Positions 46,920-55,112 of a DNA stretch of 64,000 nucleotides are shown piece after piece. This DNA is from Paenibacillus sp. yr247 (GTDB lineage: Bacteria; Bacillota; Bacilli; Paenibacillales; NBRC-103111). The notes under the pieces are model-generated. The model was not told where the DNA came from. It saw nothing but the letters and a program-made list of their open reading frames with translations, and did no database searches. The stretch is taken from the NCBI RefSeq assembly GCF_900103825.1, contig NZ_FNIF01000003.1:124001-188000 (forward strand). The letters run 5' to 3'. The translations under genes were made by a program, and so were the position numbers. Every line of letters starts with the position of its first letter. The stretch's first letter is position 1.

Positions 46920-46956
46920 AAGAAGCCTCCTGTTTGTTTAGGAGGCTTCTTCTTCA
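46920..46956. terminator. Terminator between sigW and the LysM gene
   Basis: AAGAAGCCTCC pairs with GGAGGCTTCTT around a ten-base loop, then CTTCATTTT. It lies between convergent genes and may serve both. Confidence 0.9.
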
Positions 46957-46959
46957 TTT

Positions 46960-48228
46960 TCAGAAGTTAATCCAAGGTACATTCGGTTTGGCATCCTGCT
47001 TTTCAGAAGCTCTCTTTTGACGTTTCAAGAAAGCGTCGAGCGCTGATGTGCTTGACAATTTCACTTTTTTGGAAGAGCTGCCACTGTCTTTTGACTTCTT
47101 CCCCTTATCAGAACGAATGTCAATTTCTACGACTTCTTCTGTATCGGTTTCTTTCGCAAGCTCATGCGTATGGACTTGTGGAAGCATGGGCGACTCATAA
47201 GGAGCCTGGTAATGAGCTCCAGCATAAGGAATGCCATAAGGATCCTGCTGATAGGCATATGGGGTATGAGCCATATGTTGCATGTCGAAAGGCGAAACCG
47301 GTGGATATAAGCCCGGGATTGTAGGAAATCCCTGCTGATAGCCATCCCATGGACTTTCTACGGAACCAGTCGGATAACCAGCGGGGAATGTCGTCCACGG
47401 TTGTTCCATCGTCGAATGACTGCCACAGCCGCAGCCATCTTCGCTAGCCTGGTAGGAAATAGGCTCTCCGGCATACGGAAATTGCTCCCATGGCGTCTGC
47501 TGATAGGGTGAAAAAGCCGGGTAAGTTTTTGCCTCTGGTTGATCGGAACCTGGATAAGCAAAAACCTCCGTCGCCGAAATGTGAAATTGCTTGAAGGGGT
47601 GAACCGCTTGTTCGTATGGTTCTTGCAGACCAATGACCCCAGGCTCAAGGGCAGGGGCAGGAATAACTGGCGTTGAAGCCATCGGCGAAGAGGTACTTGG
47701 CTGCTGCTCCATGACAAACGTTGTGTCTTCAGCCTGTGAAGGTGCCGCTTCGCTCATTGGTTCTTCGGGAATTGGCATAAACGGCTGTTGGTTCGATTCA
47801 ACCATTGCCCATGGCTGAGCAGCAGGTGCTAGATTAAATGGTACAGTCGATGGTTTAGTCGTGGATAAAGGCTTAACCCCTATCTGCCCATGATCCATTT
47901 TGGGAATATAAACAATTTCTCCTGTCATAAGTACATTGGGATTCTTAAGCTGAGGATTCGCTTGAATCATCGCTTGGAGAGGCACATCCCAAGCTTTCCC
48001 AAGTTTCCATAAGCTATCGCCCTGTTGAACAATGTGCTTATAAACATACTCAGAAGCAGACGGTTCAACGGGCTTCGCTTTGGAAGGTATTTTCACCTTA
48101 GTCCCGATGTCAAGATGATCTGGTTCTGCAATTTGCGGATTGAATGCGATGATCTGGTCCAGTGTGATTTGGTGTTTTTTTGCAAGCTCGTACAGGGTGT
48201 CTCCCTTTTTGACAATATGGATTTTCAA
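46960..48228 (-). CDS. safA: SafA-like LysM spore coat morphogenetic protein
   Basis: A 422-residue protein with two LysM domains: KIHIVKKGDTLYELAKKHQI at the start, and KHIVQQGDSLWKLGKAWDVP at about residue 63. A long Pro/Gln/Tyr/Gly-rich region without clear domains follows (QQTPWEQFPYAG, EDGCGCGSHS, YPTGSVESPWDGYQQ). The C-terminus is charged (DKGKKSKDSGSSSKKVK). SafA in B. subtilis starts the same way and anchors the inner spore coat to the cortex. I start at TTG 48228 (MKIHIVKKGD), seven bases after AGGAGG; the ATG at 48234 is only one base from it. Three hairpin-SD elements precede it. Confidence 0.8.
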   Translation of the reverse strand: MKIHIVKKGDTLYELAKKHQITLDQIIAFNPQIAEPDHLDIGTKVKIPSKAKPVEPSASEYVYKHIVQQGDSLWKLGKAWDVPLQAMIQANPQLKNPNVLMTGEIVYIPKMDHGQIGVKPLSTTKPSTVPFNLAPAAQPWAMVESNQQPFMPIPEEPMSEAAPSQAEDTTFVMEQQPSTSSPMASTPVIPAPALEPGVIGLQEPYEQAVHPFKQFHISATEVFAYPGSDQPEAKTYPAFSPYQQTPWEQFPYAGEPISYQASEDGCGCGSHSTMEQPWTTFPAGYPTGSVESPWDGYQQGFPTIPGLYPPVSPFDMQHMAHTPYAYQQDPYGIPYAGAHYQAPYESPMLPQVHTHELAKETDTEEVVEIDIRSDKGKKSKDSGSSSKKVKLSSTSALDAFLKRQKRASEKQDAKPNVPWINF

Positions 48229-48235
48229 AACCATA

Positions 48236-48350
48236 CCTCCTTAGAGTTTTCGTTAGAAAACTTGCTTCGTAAGCATAACCTTAGAGTTTTCGCAAGAACT
48301 TGCACCGTAAGCATAATCTCAGTTTCGCAAGAAAACTTGCATCGTAAGCC
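48236..48350 (-). promoter_or_regulatory. 5' hairpin-SD element, three tandem copies before the safA-like gene
   Basis: Minus strand, distal to proximal. First: GCTTACGATGCAAG with arms GTTTTC/GAAAC. Second: GCTTACGGTGCAAG with GTTCTTGCGAAAAC and CTCTAAGG lacking the final AGG. Third: GCTTACGAAGCAAG with AGTTTTC/GAAAACT and CTCTAAGGAGG (SD 48236-48241). The period is 38-40 bp. This is the longest array of the element in the window. Confidence 0.8.
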
Positions 48351-48412
48351 TAAGCTTATTCACAATGATATTACATCTTATGCACGTTCCTAGGCTTTTG
48401 CCCCTTTTGGAC

Positions 48413-48446
48413 AAAAAAATTCCCTCGCGTCATGAACGCCAGGGAA
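48413..48446 (-). terminator. Terminator after pheA
   Basis: TTCCCTGGCG pairs with CGCGAGGGAA (one mismatch) around a short loop, then seven T on the minus strand. Confidence 0.93.
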
Positions 48447-48454
48447 CAGCTAGA

Positions 48455-49318
48455 TCAACTTGTATAAGAATAACTTGGATAACAGCCCAAAATTCGAACT
48501 TGACAACCAATCGCTTCAATTTCTTGAATTGCAGATAGCAAGAGCACCGAATCCATGGAGCCAGCAATATCGATATAAAAGTAATAATTACCAAGTTTCT
48601 TCTTCGTAGGCTTGGATTCAATCTTTGAAAGATTAATTTTGCGCCACGCGAAGGCTGAGAGTACCTGGTGAAGGGCACCTGGATAATCTTCAGGCAAAGT
48701 GACAAGAATCGTTGTTTTCATGTCTTCCGAAGATCTCAGCTCTGAAGCCTCTGAACCAACTAACAAGAAGCGAGTCATGTTGTCTTTATGATCCTGTATT
48801 TCCTTCTCCAGCATAGGAACACCATAATTCTTCGAAGCGATAGCTGTTCCGATAGCTGCTACCGTCGGGTCCTGCAGCGTCGATACAATACGTACACCTT
48901 CTGCTGTAGAGCTCACCTGATCAAACTCCGCTCCACTTAAATACAGCTTCATAAATCTGCTGCACTGTGCAGGAACGACATGATGAGATAACACCTTGCG
49001 AATATGACTGTAAGGATTCGAGCCATCCGTTTGTCCATCTGGATTCGGATAACCAATGAGGTTCATATCAATGGGGAAAACCCATTCCGCTCGTATCGGA
49101 AGATCAACTTCATGAACGAGCCAGTCCACATGCAGATGGACGGAACCTTCCAGCGTATTTTCAATTGGAATGACACTAAGGTCTGTTTCGCCTGATACGG
49201 TCGCATTAAATACTTCCGAAATCAGCTTATAAGAAACGTAGATAAAGTCTTCACCCAAAAAATGACGGGTGGCTTCTTCGGAAAAAGTACTTGGTCCCAA
49301 AATCGCTACCCTCTTCAT
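48455..49318 (-). CDS. pheA: Prephenate dehydratase
   Basis: A 287-residue stand-alone enzyme of phenylalanine synthesis (prephenate to phenylpyruvate). The PDT domain spans about 1-185: MKRVAILGPSTFSEEATRHF, SVIPIENTLEGSVHLHVDWL, and the TRF motif in DNMTRFLLVG. The ACT domain at about 200-280 has the phenylalanine-binding ESKPTKKKLGNYYFYID. ATG 49318 overlaps the thrB stop by four bases. It is last in pheB-hom-thrB-pheA. Confidence 0.96.
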   Translation of the reverse strand: MKRVAILGPSTFSEEATRHFLGEDFIYVSYKLISEVFNATVSGETDLSVIPIENTLEGSVHLHVDWLVHEVDLPIRAEWVFPIDMNLIGYPNPDGQTDGSNPYSHIRKVLSHHVVPAQCSRFMKLYLSGAEFDQVSSTAEGVRIVSTLQDPTVAAIGTAIASKNYGVPMLEKEIQDHKDNMTRFLLVGSEASELRSSEDMKTTILVTLPEDYPGALHQVLSAFAWRKINLSKIESKPTKKKLGNYYFYIDIAGSMDSVLLLSAIQEIEAIGCQVRILGCYPSYSYTS

Positions 49319-50292
49319 GCAAGAACCTCCCCTTCGACGAAGGACTGAAGATCCCCATCACCTGCTTGGAGCTGAATCGTCGTCACACCTTCTCGACTTG
49401 GTTTTAACCATAGCGTTTGTGCTTCAATAGCTTCCTTTGCAAGCGTATCCTTCAGAAACGCCTCCAGCTCCGCCTTCTGACCGCTTCGCGCGTCTACAAG
49501 TGCAAGCATCGTTGGTCCCGCTCCGCTGAGTGCAACCCCAAGCGCGCCATGATTCTCGGCTTGCGCCAGCAGCGTCTTCATGCCGGGAATGAGCGGAGCA
49601 CGGTAAGGCTGATGCAGCGCGTCCTTCATGGCATGACGGATCATACCCAAGTTGTTGGTAGCCAGCGCGGCAACGAGTAGAGACGAATGGCTGAGGTTGA
49701 ATACCGCATCCTTCATGGGAACTAATTTCGGCATGACCCCTCTCGCCTTCTCTGTAGAAAGCTGGAAGGCTGGTATCGCCACAAGCACTTCTAAATTCGC
49801 GTCCGGCTCTATCCGAATAGATTCGGCCTTCTCGCCATCCCAGAACGCAACCACGATCCCACCAAACAAGCTTGCCCCTACATTGTCAGGGTGTTTTTCT
49901 AGGCGGCTCGCAATTTGGAACAGCTCATACGTTGTGAGTTTGTTTCCGATCAAAGCATTGGCGCCGGCAAGCGCACCAACAATGGCTGACGCGCTGCTGC
50001 CTAGACCGCGTGTGAGCGGAATTTCGCTATACATCGTAATGTCCAGCTCTGGGAGTGAGACGCCCGCCTCTTGAAATACCATTTGTGCCACTTTATAAAT
50101 TAAATTGGACTTGTCTGTTGGAATTCCGTTCATCTGATCGCCAATCAAGTGAATCGTCGTTTGATCCGAGATTGCCAGATCAATCCAGGCAAATAAGTTC
50201 AAGGCCATCCCCAGTGAGTCAAAGCCAGGACCTAAGTTTGCCGTGCTAGCCGGCACTTTCACTCTTACCTTTTGTACTGCCCTATAACTCAT
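49315..50292 (-). CDS. thrB: Homoserine kinase
   Basis: A 325-residue GHMP kinase of threonine synthesis. Motifs: VRVKVPASTANLGPGFDSLG at the N-terminus, the ATP loop IPLTRGLGSSASAIVGAL near residue 88, and GVALSGAGPTMLAL near 255. The start at ATG 50292 has AAGAGG 12 bases away. A GTG at about 50265 (VKVPAS) after GGTAAG is a weaker alternative. It overlaps pheA by four bases. Confidence 0.95.
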   Translation of the reverse strand: MSYRAVQKVRVKVPASTANLGPGFDSLGMALNLFAWIDLAISDQTTIHLIGDQMNGIPTDKSNLIYKVAQMVFQEAGVSLPELDITMYSEIPLTRGLGSSASAIVGALAGANALIGNKLTTYELFQIASRLEKHPDNVGASLFGGIVVAFWDGEKAESIRIEPDANLEVLVAIPAFQLSTEKARGVMPKLVPMKDAVFNLSHSSLLVAALATNNLGMIRHAMKDALHQPYRAPLIPGMKTLLAQAENHGALGVALSGAGPTMLALVDARSGQKAELEAFLKDTLAKEAIEAQTLWLKPSREGVTTIQLQAGDGDLQSFVEGEVLA

Positions 50293-50349
50293 TTCGAAAT
50301 TGCGCCTCTTTTCAATAATTTAGCCTGCAATAATAGAATATGTGGTAGA

Positions 50350-51636
50350 TTAGCCTTCTACACGGTAGACGCTTTTGATAGCATGTATAACATCCATCGA
50401 TTCGAACTGATTCAGCACATTTTTCATGCTGGCTTGGTTCGCATCATGCGTGATAATAATAATTTCAGCCTTAGGATTACTTTTATTCGGGTGTTGGAAG
50501 ACAGACTCCAAACTAACTTCGTGCTGAGCAAAAATTTGCGTAATTTGTGCAAGCACACCTGCTTTATCTTCAACGTGCAGTAGAATAAAGTTTTTGCAAG
50601 CAATCTGTTCGTCCGTCTTCAGCTTCTTCTCTTTGTAAGGTGCCAGAACCGTACGTCCATTAACGCCAAGCTTTAAGTTGCGCACTACAGCAACCAAATC
50701 AGCTACGACGGATGTTGCCGTTGGCAGCTCACCTGCGCCTGCCCCATAGAACATTGTCTCGCCAACCGCTTCGCCTGTTACGTACACAGCATTGAACACG
50801 CCATTTACTGAAGCGAGCGGATGCGAGCTTTTCACCATTGTAGGCTGTACACTCACTGAGATGTGACCATCATGATTCTCAGCAATACCAAGCAGCTTCA
50901 CTTCGTAGCCTAGTTTTTTGCCATATTGTATATCTTCTTTGGTTACTTTGGAAATTCCTTTCGCTTCAACATCGCTCAGAGCAACATTGGCGTGGAAGCC
51001 AAGTGTAGACAAGATTGTCATTTTGCGAGCTGCATCCAACCCTTCAACATCGGATGTAGGATCTGCCTCTGCATAGCCCAGATCCTGCGCTTCTTTCAAC
51101 ACCTCTGCATAAGCAGCGCCCTCTTGACTCATTTTGGTCAAAATGTAGTTCGTTGTTCCGTTCACAATGCCCATAATCTTCGTAATACGGTCAGAGGAGA
51201 AGCCCTCGACGAGTGCACGAATAATCGGAATACCTCCGGCAACACTAGCTTCGTAAAATACATCGCAGCCATGTTCAGCTGCTTTAGCCAAGATTTCAGC
51301 GCCATGCATCGCCATTAGATCCTTGTTCGCCGTCACAATGTGTTTGCCGTTGCCTAGAGCCGTTAGAATGTGATCTTTGGTAGCAGAGACTCCGCCCATA
51401 ACTTCAACAACGACATCAATTTCGCTATCACCGATAACATCCCATACGTTTTCAGTCAGTTTGTCTGCCTCCACAGAAATGTTGCGAAGCTTAGCTTTAT
51501 CTTGTACAAGAATTTTGGCAATTTCAATGGAAGAACCCGTTTGACGCTGCAAATCCTCTTGATGTCCTTCGATAATACGAACCACACCTGTTCCTACTGT
51601 ACCTAGTCCGAGTAATCCAACCTTGATGGGTTTCAT
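50350..51636 (-). CDS. hom: Homoserine dehydrogenase
   Basis: A 428-residue enzyme shared by methionine and threonine synthesis. The NAD(P) loop is KVGLLGLGTVGTGVVRI and the catalytic region GIVNGTTNYILTKM through GYAEADPTSDVEGLDAARK. A C-terminal ACT domain (HVEDKAGVLAQITQIFAQH) allows feedback by threonine or a related amino acid. ATG 51636 follows GGGAGG. No threonine synthase gene is in the cluster. Confidence 0.97.
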   Translation of the reverse strand: MKPIKVGLLGLGTVGTGVVRIIEGHQEDLQRQTGSSIEIAKILVQDKAKLRNISVEADKLTENVWDVIGDSEIDVVVEVMGGVSATKDHILTALGNGKHIVTANKDLMAMHGAEILAKAAEHGCDVFYEASVAGGIPIIRALVEGFSSDRITKIMGIVNGTTNYILTKMSQEGAAYAEVLKEAQDLGYAEADPTSDVEGLDAARKMTILSTLGFHANVALSDVEAKGISKVTKEDIQYGKKLGYEVKLLGIAENHDGHISVSVQPTMVKSSHPLASVNGVFNAVYVTGEAVGETMFYGAGAGELPTATSVVADLVAVVRNLKLGVNGRTVLAPYKEKKLKTDEQIACKNFILLHVEDKAGVLAQITQIFAQHEVSLESVFQHPNKSNPKAEIIIITHDANQASMKNVLNQFESMDVIHAIKSVYRVEG

Positions 51637-51665
51637 TTCTTTTACCTCCCGAATTGTGTGCTATC

Positions 51666-52148
51666 TTAACTGCCCTGGCCGATGACCATGGCACGCTTGA
51701 CTCCTTCTTGCGACTGAAGTCGATCCAACATTTGACGAATCTCTTCCCCCATCGAGGAGGTTTCTACCGAGATGACAACGTTCGCCATACCCTGCAGAGG
51801 AATCGTTTGATGTATAGTTAATACATTTCCATCTAAATTAGCAATAAATGCCAATACGCGAGACAGAATCCCTGACCGATGCTCCAAATCCATGGATATT
51901 GTAATAATGCGCTCTCTTTCCAACTTGCTGAGAGGGTGAATACCATCCTTATACTTATAGAAAGCGCTGCGGCTGAGCCCGACTTGTTCAACGGCATCAT
52001 GAATCGTCTTCACTTCTCCGCGTGCAAGCAGCTCCTTCGCCTGTGCCGTCTTGAGCACACCTTCTGGCAATATATCTTCCCGGACTAAGTAGTACCTCTC
52101 AGGACCGTTGTGCTTTATTGTTTGTAAAAACTCTTTGCTTTCCGGCAC
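51666..52148 (-). CDS. pheB: ACT domain protein PheB (UPF0735)
   Basis: A 160-residue protein. The N-terminal part holds a helix-turn-helix-like segment (AVEQVGLSRSAFYKYKDGIH). The C-terminal ACT domain starts near residue 80 (SMDLEHRSGILSRVLAFIANL). It resembles a small amino-acid-sensing regulator; in B. subtilis pheB is next to pheA and obg. GTG 52148 follows GGAGAGG at a long spacing. As first gene of the pheB-hom-thrB-pheA unit it may regulate the cluster, which is inference. Confidence 0.9.
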   Translation of the reverse strand: MPESKEFLQTIKHNGPERYYLVREDILPEGVLKTAQAKELLARGEVKTIHDAVEQVGLSRSAFYKYKDGIHPLSKLERERIITISMDLEHRSGILSRVLAFIANLDGNVLTIHQTIPLQGMANVVISVETSSMGEEIRQMLDRLQSQEGVKRAMVIGQGS

Positions 52149-52195
52149 CGCGCTACCGTCCTCTCCAAAAAGACTATTGTTTCTCTATAGAGGAC

Positions 52196-52224
52196 ATTAT
52201 ATCGAATCGCGCAGTCTGAATCAA
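52196..52224 (-). promoter_or_regulatory. Sigma-A promoter of pheB-hom-thrB-pheA
   Basis: Minus-strand TTGATT (52219-52224), a 17-base spacer, TATAAT (52196-52201). A CTCTATAGAG palindrome lies at the expected start site. Confidence 0.88.
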
Positions 52225-52314
52225 TAGGCAAATTACATCTTACTCTTTCTTTTTTGCAGCCCACAACTTTGCTATGATAAGCTGAGAGTATTAGTGAAGA
52301 AGGGGATCGCATCC

Positions 52315-52824
52315 ATGATTACATTAAGAATGATGTCTACGGCTCTACTATGGAACAGCCAAAACGAATTACTCATGATGAAACGCTCCTTATCTCGTAA
52401 ACTTTCGCCAGGTCTCTGGGCAGCTATTGGCGGCCACTTAGAGCCAAGTGAACTTAACAACCCGAGAGCAGCCTGTTTACGGGAAATATGGGAGGAGACA
52501 GGCATTGAACATGATGAAATCCAAGGTCTGCGTATGCAGTATGTCTTACTTCGATTATATGGACAAGAAGTTCGCCAGCAGTTTTTCTATGTCGGAACGA
52601 CCGATGTGAACCCGCGAATAGTCACCAATGAAGGTGATCTGCATTGGATTCCTAAAGAACTAGTATTGGAGCGTCCTCTCCCTTATATTTTTCGTTGTTT
52701 GCTTGAACATTATTTTACCGTGGGCCTCACACCCCACCCTTGGATAGGTTCAGCAGGACTTCACTCGGACACAAATGAGCCCACTATTCACTGGAACCCA
52801 TTAGTAGACCCTCTGCAAACGTAA
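52315..52824 (+). CDS. NUDIX hydrolase
   Basis: A 169-residue NUDIX protein. The box is GHLEPSELNNPRAACLREIW followed by EETGI. It fits G-x5-E...REUxEExGU, but there are nine residues rather than seven between the first E and the RE pair. The metal-binding REIWEE part is intact. The last 35 residues (HPWIGSAGLHSDTNEPTIHW) lie outside the fold. The substrate is unknown; it could be a housecleaning nucleotide pyrophosphatase. The start is ATG 52315, nine bases after AAGGGG, with a TGCTATGAT extended -10 promoter about 40 bp upstream. Confidence 0.88.
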   Translation: MITLRMMSTALLWNSQNELLMMKRSLSRKLSPGLWAAIGGHLEPSELNNPRAACLREIWEETGIEHDEIQGLRMQYVLLRLYGQEVRQQFFYVGTTDVNPRIVTNEGDLHWIPKELVLERPLPYIFRCLLEHYFTVGLTPHPWIGSAGLHSDTNEPTIHWNPLVDPLQT

Positions 52825-52833
52825 TGAAATACC

Positions 52834-52873
52834 AAAAAGGCAGACTTCGATTTCTCGAATTCCGCCTTTTTCA
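52834..52873. terminator. Bidirectional terminator between NUDIX and NlpC/P60 genes
   Basis: AAAAAGGCAGA pairs with TCCGCCTTTTT with imperfect inner pairing, with T-rich tails both ways. Confidence 0.87.
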
Positions 52874-52884
52874 TTTGCTGCTAA

Positions 52885-53661
52885 TTATAAAGCACTGCCT
52901 CCAAATAAGAAACGGTACTCCCAGTGACGATTTTCGATGGAATCGATGCGAACACCACCACTGTCCTTCGAATAGGTCGACAAGATTTGTCCATTTCCTA
53001 AGTAAATAGCAACATGTGTAATCGTCTGCGTGGCCTTATTAATACCGCTGTAATTCGATTGGCCTGTCCCTTTGTAAGACATGAAGAACATAAGATCGCC
53101 AGCCTTCAGATCGTGCCAATCCGTTTTGGCATGTCCGAGTGACTTTACGTAATTCCCTTGTCCCCTAGAGTCACTTGGCAGCTTCAATCCGATGCCATCC
53201 AAGAAAGCTTGACGGACAAAGTCTGAGCAATCAAATGTACTTGTATTGTTACGATCTGATCCATATTCATATGGTGTACCTAAATACTTTTTTCCTGCCG
53301 CAATGATTTTTTGAACCTTCGCACTCGTTGAACCGCTGCTGGAGCCACCATTATTAGATCCACCTGGCGATGTAACACTTGATGTTTGTATGTATTTAGA
53401 ATTCGTGCTTATGTAACCCTCACGGCCATCGGAAGCTTTCACTTTATACCACCAACTGTTCACTTTGGACAAAATGGTGACTTTCTCGCCTTGTTTCAAG
53501 TATCGAATCCGAGCAGAATTCTCAGTGGCACTTTGGCGAAGACTGACACTGCTTATAATTTGACCTGTCGTTGCTGCAGAAGCTTGTTTCGGTAAAGGAA
53601 TTGTAACAGCTCCAAACATAAGGGCTGGAACGAGTACAAGGGTCAACAGATGTTTTTTCAT
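52885..53661 (-). CDS. C40 family peptidase (SH3 + NlpC/P60), secreted
   Basis: A 258-residue exported cell wall hydrolase. The signal peptide covers residues 1-29 (KKHLLTLVLVPALMFGAVTI...). A bacterial SH3 domain lies at about 30-92 (VSLRQSATENSARIRYLKQG). A Gly/Ser-rich linker follows, then NlpC/P60 at about 115-258 with catalytic Cys in STFDCSDFVRQAF and His in THVAIYLGNG. It would cut D-Glu-meso-Dap-type bonds in peptidoglycan. ATG 53661 follows AGGAGG, which is part of a 5' hairpin-SD element. Confidence 0.94.
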   Translation of the reverse strand: MKKHLLTLVLVPALMFGAVTIPLPKQASAATTGQIISSVSLRQSATENSARIRYLKQGEKVTILSKVNSWWYKVKASDGREGYISTNSKYIQTSSVTSPGGSNNGGSSSGSTSAKVQKIIAAGKKYLGTPYEYGSDRNNTSTFDCSDFVRQAFLDGIGLKLPSDSRGQGNYVKSLGHAKTDWHDLKAGDLMFFMSYKGTGQSNYSGINKATQTITHVAIYLGNGQILSTYSKDSGGVRIDSIENRHWEYRFLFGGSAL

Positions 53662-53669
53662 GATATAGA

Positions 53670-53711
53670 CCTCCTTATTGTTTGCTCAAACAATTTTTGC
53701 GTCGTAAGCAT
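53670..53711 (-). promoter_or_regulatory. 5' hairpin-SD element before the NlpC/P60 gene, variant stem
   Basis: ATGCTTACGACGC, then a hairpin ATTGTTT-GAGC-AAACAAT, then AAGGAGG (SD 53670-53675). The stem sequence is wholly different from the GTTTT.. stems of the other copies but is still fully paired, while the left box and SD are kept. Just upstream (about 53725-53750) is another strong hairpin, GCCAGA-TGG-TCTGGC extended by TTTCG/CGAAA. Confidence 0.72.
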
Positions 53712-53809
53712 TGTCTCCCGCTTTTCGCCAGACCATCTGGCTTCGAAAGACGTTGCTCTTTTATATATTCGTAAAAGAAGGCTCATTTCAGTGGATAGGA
53801 ATAATCAAC

Positions 53810-53859
53810 AAAAAAAAGACCCTCCCATTAGCTGAATACGAAGCAGCTTGTGGAAGGTC
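53810..53859 (-). terminator. Terminator after the TrpD-like gene
   Basis: GACCTTCC pairs with GGGAGGGTC around a long loop that has its own AGCTG/CAGCT pairing, then eight T on the minus strand. Confidence 0.87.
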
Positions 53860-53861
53860 AC

Positions 53862-54935
53862 TTATCCAATTTTTGCCGAGGAATTATTTTTGGGAAGATC
53901 TTGAAGTGTAAATCGATGACTCTGATCCACCCATCTTTGCATGACTTTCTGCGCTTCGTTCCTTTGCAGCAGTGATTCTGCTAATTGAAAGCCCTCCTCA
54001 TAACTGCCGACTTTATCGAACCACATCAAGCGTAGTCCCGTGTTGAAAATGACATGATCACGTTCCCGCTTCAATTCCTCGGAATCTTCACCCGCAATAA
54101 TGCGCTGCACCATTGAAACCTGATCATCTTTGCTTAGCGGCAGCAAGGGCTCACTAAGAAAACCAAATTTCTGCGGTTCAACCACTCGGGATTCATCCCC
54201 CCAGGGGGTTACGATCCTTATCTTACTGTTCTGATAGATCGGCAAATCTTCGGAGCCTTCAATCCCATTGACAATATATACATTTTGAAAGCCAGATCTG
54301 ATAGAAATGGGAATTAGTGACTCCATGGTTTTCCGCTGATTGACACCAATAATCATATTCGTTGAATGTACCGGATTCATGACTTTCTCAACGGTATTCA
54401 TGACTGTTCGCAGGCCTATCTGTTCACGAACCCGTTTCAACTTCCCTAAAGGTGGACAAAGCTGTTCTGTGTGTAGAAATCCAATATGCAGGTGAAACAA
54501 CATCGTTTCCCACGCTTTCACTGACAAGTCTATATTAACGCCAAAGGTTTCCAATATTTCTTTCATGGCTGTTCCCTGTCTAGGGGGAAGCGAATCGCCT
54601 CCATGTAGGATCTGGGAGAAACCTACTGAAGCAAGCAACAGGCTAACTGGAAGCGTTATCGGAAAATATTGCCTTCCCTCTGTAGGTCCCGCGCAATTAA
54701 GTGAATCCGCAAAAGTATGGTAATTCAAGGAATAGCTGCGAAAAACATCAATGAATGCCATCAACTCTTCATCAGCTTCTCCTTTCATACAAAGGGCCAT
54801 TAAGAAAGCCGCGCATTGAGCATCTGTAGAATCCCCCCTTGCCATCTCATGTGCCGCTTCTACGGCCTCTTCGTATGATAAATCACGAGTTGTTCCTTGC
54901 TGACCTGATCCTATCGCTTGGATCCATCTTTTCAT
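53862..54935 (-). CDS. TrpD-like anthranilate phosphoribosyltransferase family protein (YbiB-type)
   Basis: A 357-residue member of the TrpD/YbiB glycosyltransferase family 3. The helical N-terminus has LSYEEAVEAAHEMARGDSTD and QCAAFLMALCMKGEADEELM. The phosphate loop region, GPTEGRQYFPITLPVSLLLA, departs from the GTGGD loop of true TrpD. HGGDSLPPRQGTAMKEIL follows. YbiB-like proteins bind nucleic acid rather than make tryptophan, and no trp genes are nearby, so tryptophan synthesis is unlikely. The start is ATG 54935 (MKRWIQAIGS), seven bases after GGGAGG. Confidence 0.82.
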   Translation of the reverse strand: MKRWIQAIGSGQQGTTRDLSYEEAVEAAHEMARGDSTDAQCAAFLMALCMKGEADEELMAFIDVFRSYSLNYHTFADSLNCAGPTEGRQYFPITLPVSLLLASVGFSQILHGGDSLPPRQGTAMKEILETFGVNIDLSVKAWETMLFHLHIGFLHTEQLCPPLGKLKRVREQIGLRTVMNTVEKVMNPVHSTNMIIGVNQRKTMESLIPISIRSGFQNVYIVNGIEGSEDLPIYQNSKIRIVTPWGDESRVVEPQKFGFLSEPLLPLSKDDQVSMVQRIIAGEDSEELKRERDHVIFNTGLRLMWFDKVGSYEEGFQLAESLLQRNEAQKVMQRWVDQSHRFTLQDLPKNNSSAKIG

Positions 54936-55071
54936 GGTCATTCCTCCCTTCCTTTTAAATAATTCATCATCATGTTATGATTCCTTACATTATTTTAAGT
55001 TTATTTAGCAAAATCGTAATTCTTTTCTAATTATATGTCAAGTATTATAACATCAATTTGATTATGGACGT

Positions 55072-55104
55072 AAAAAAAACACTCATCCCTAAGGATAAGT
55101 GTTT
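55072..55104 (-). terminator. Terminator after obg
   Basis: AAACACTTATCC pairs with GGGATGAGTGTTT around TTA, then eight T on the minus strand. Confidence 0.94.
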
Positions 55105-55112
55105 CTATGGAT

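Noticed and set aside
53862-54935. A true tryptophan-pathway trpD
   Set aside because: The GTGGD phosphate loop is not kept and no other trp genes are present, so the YbiB-like branch is more likely.
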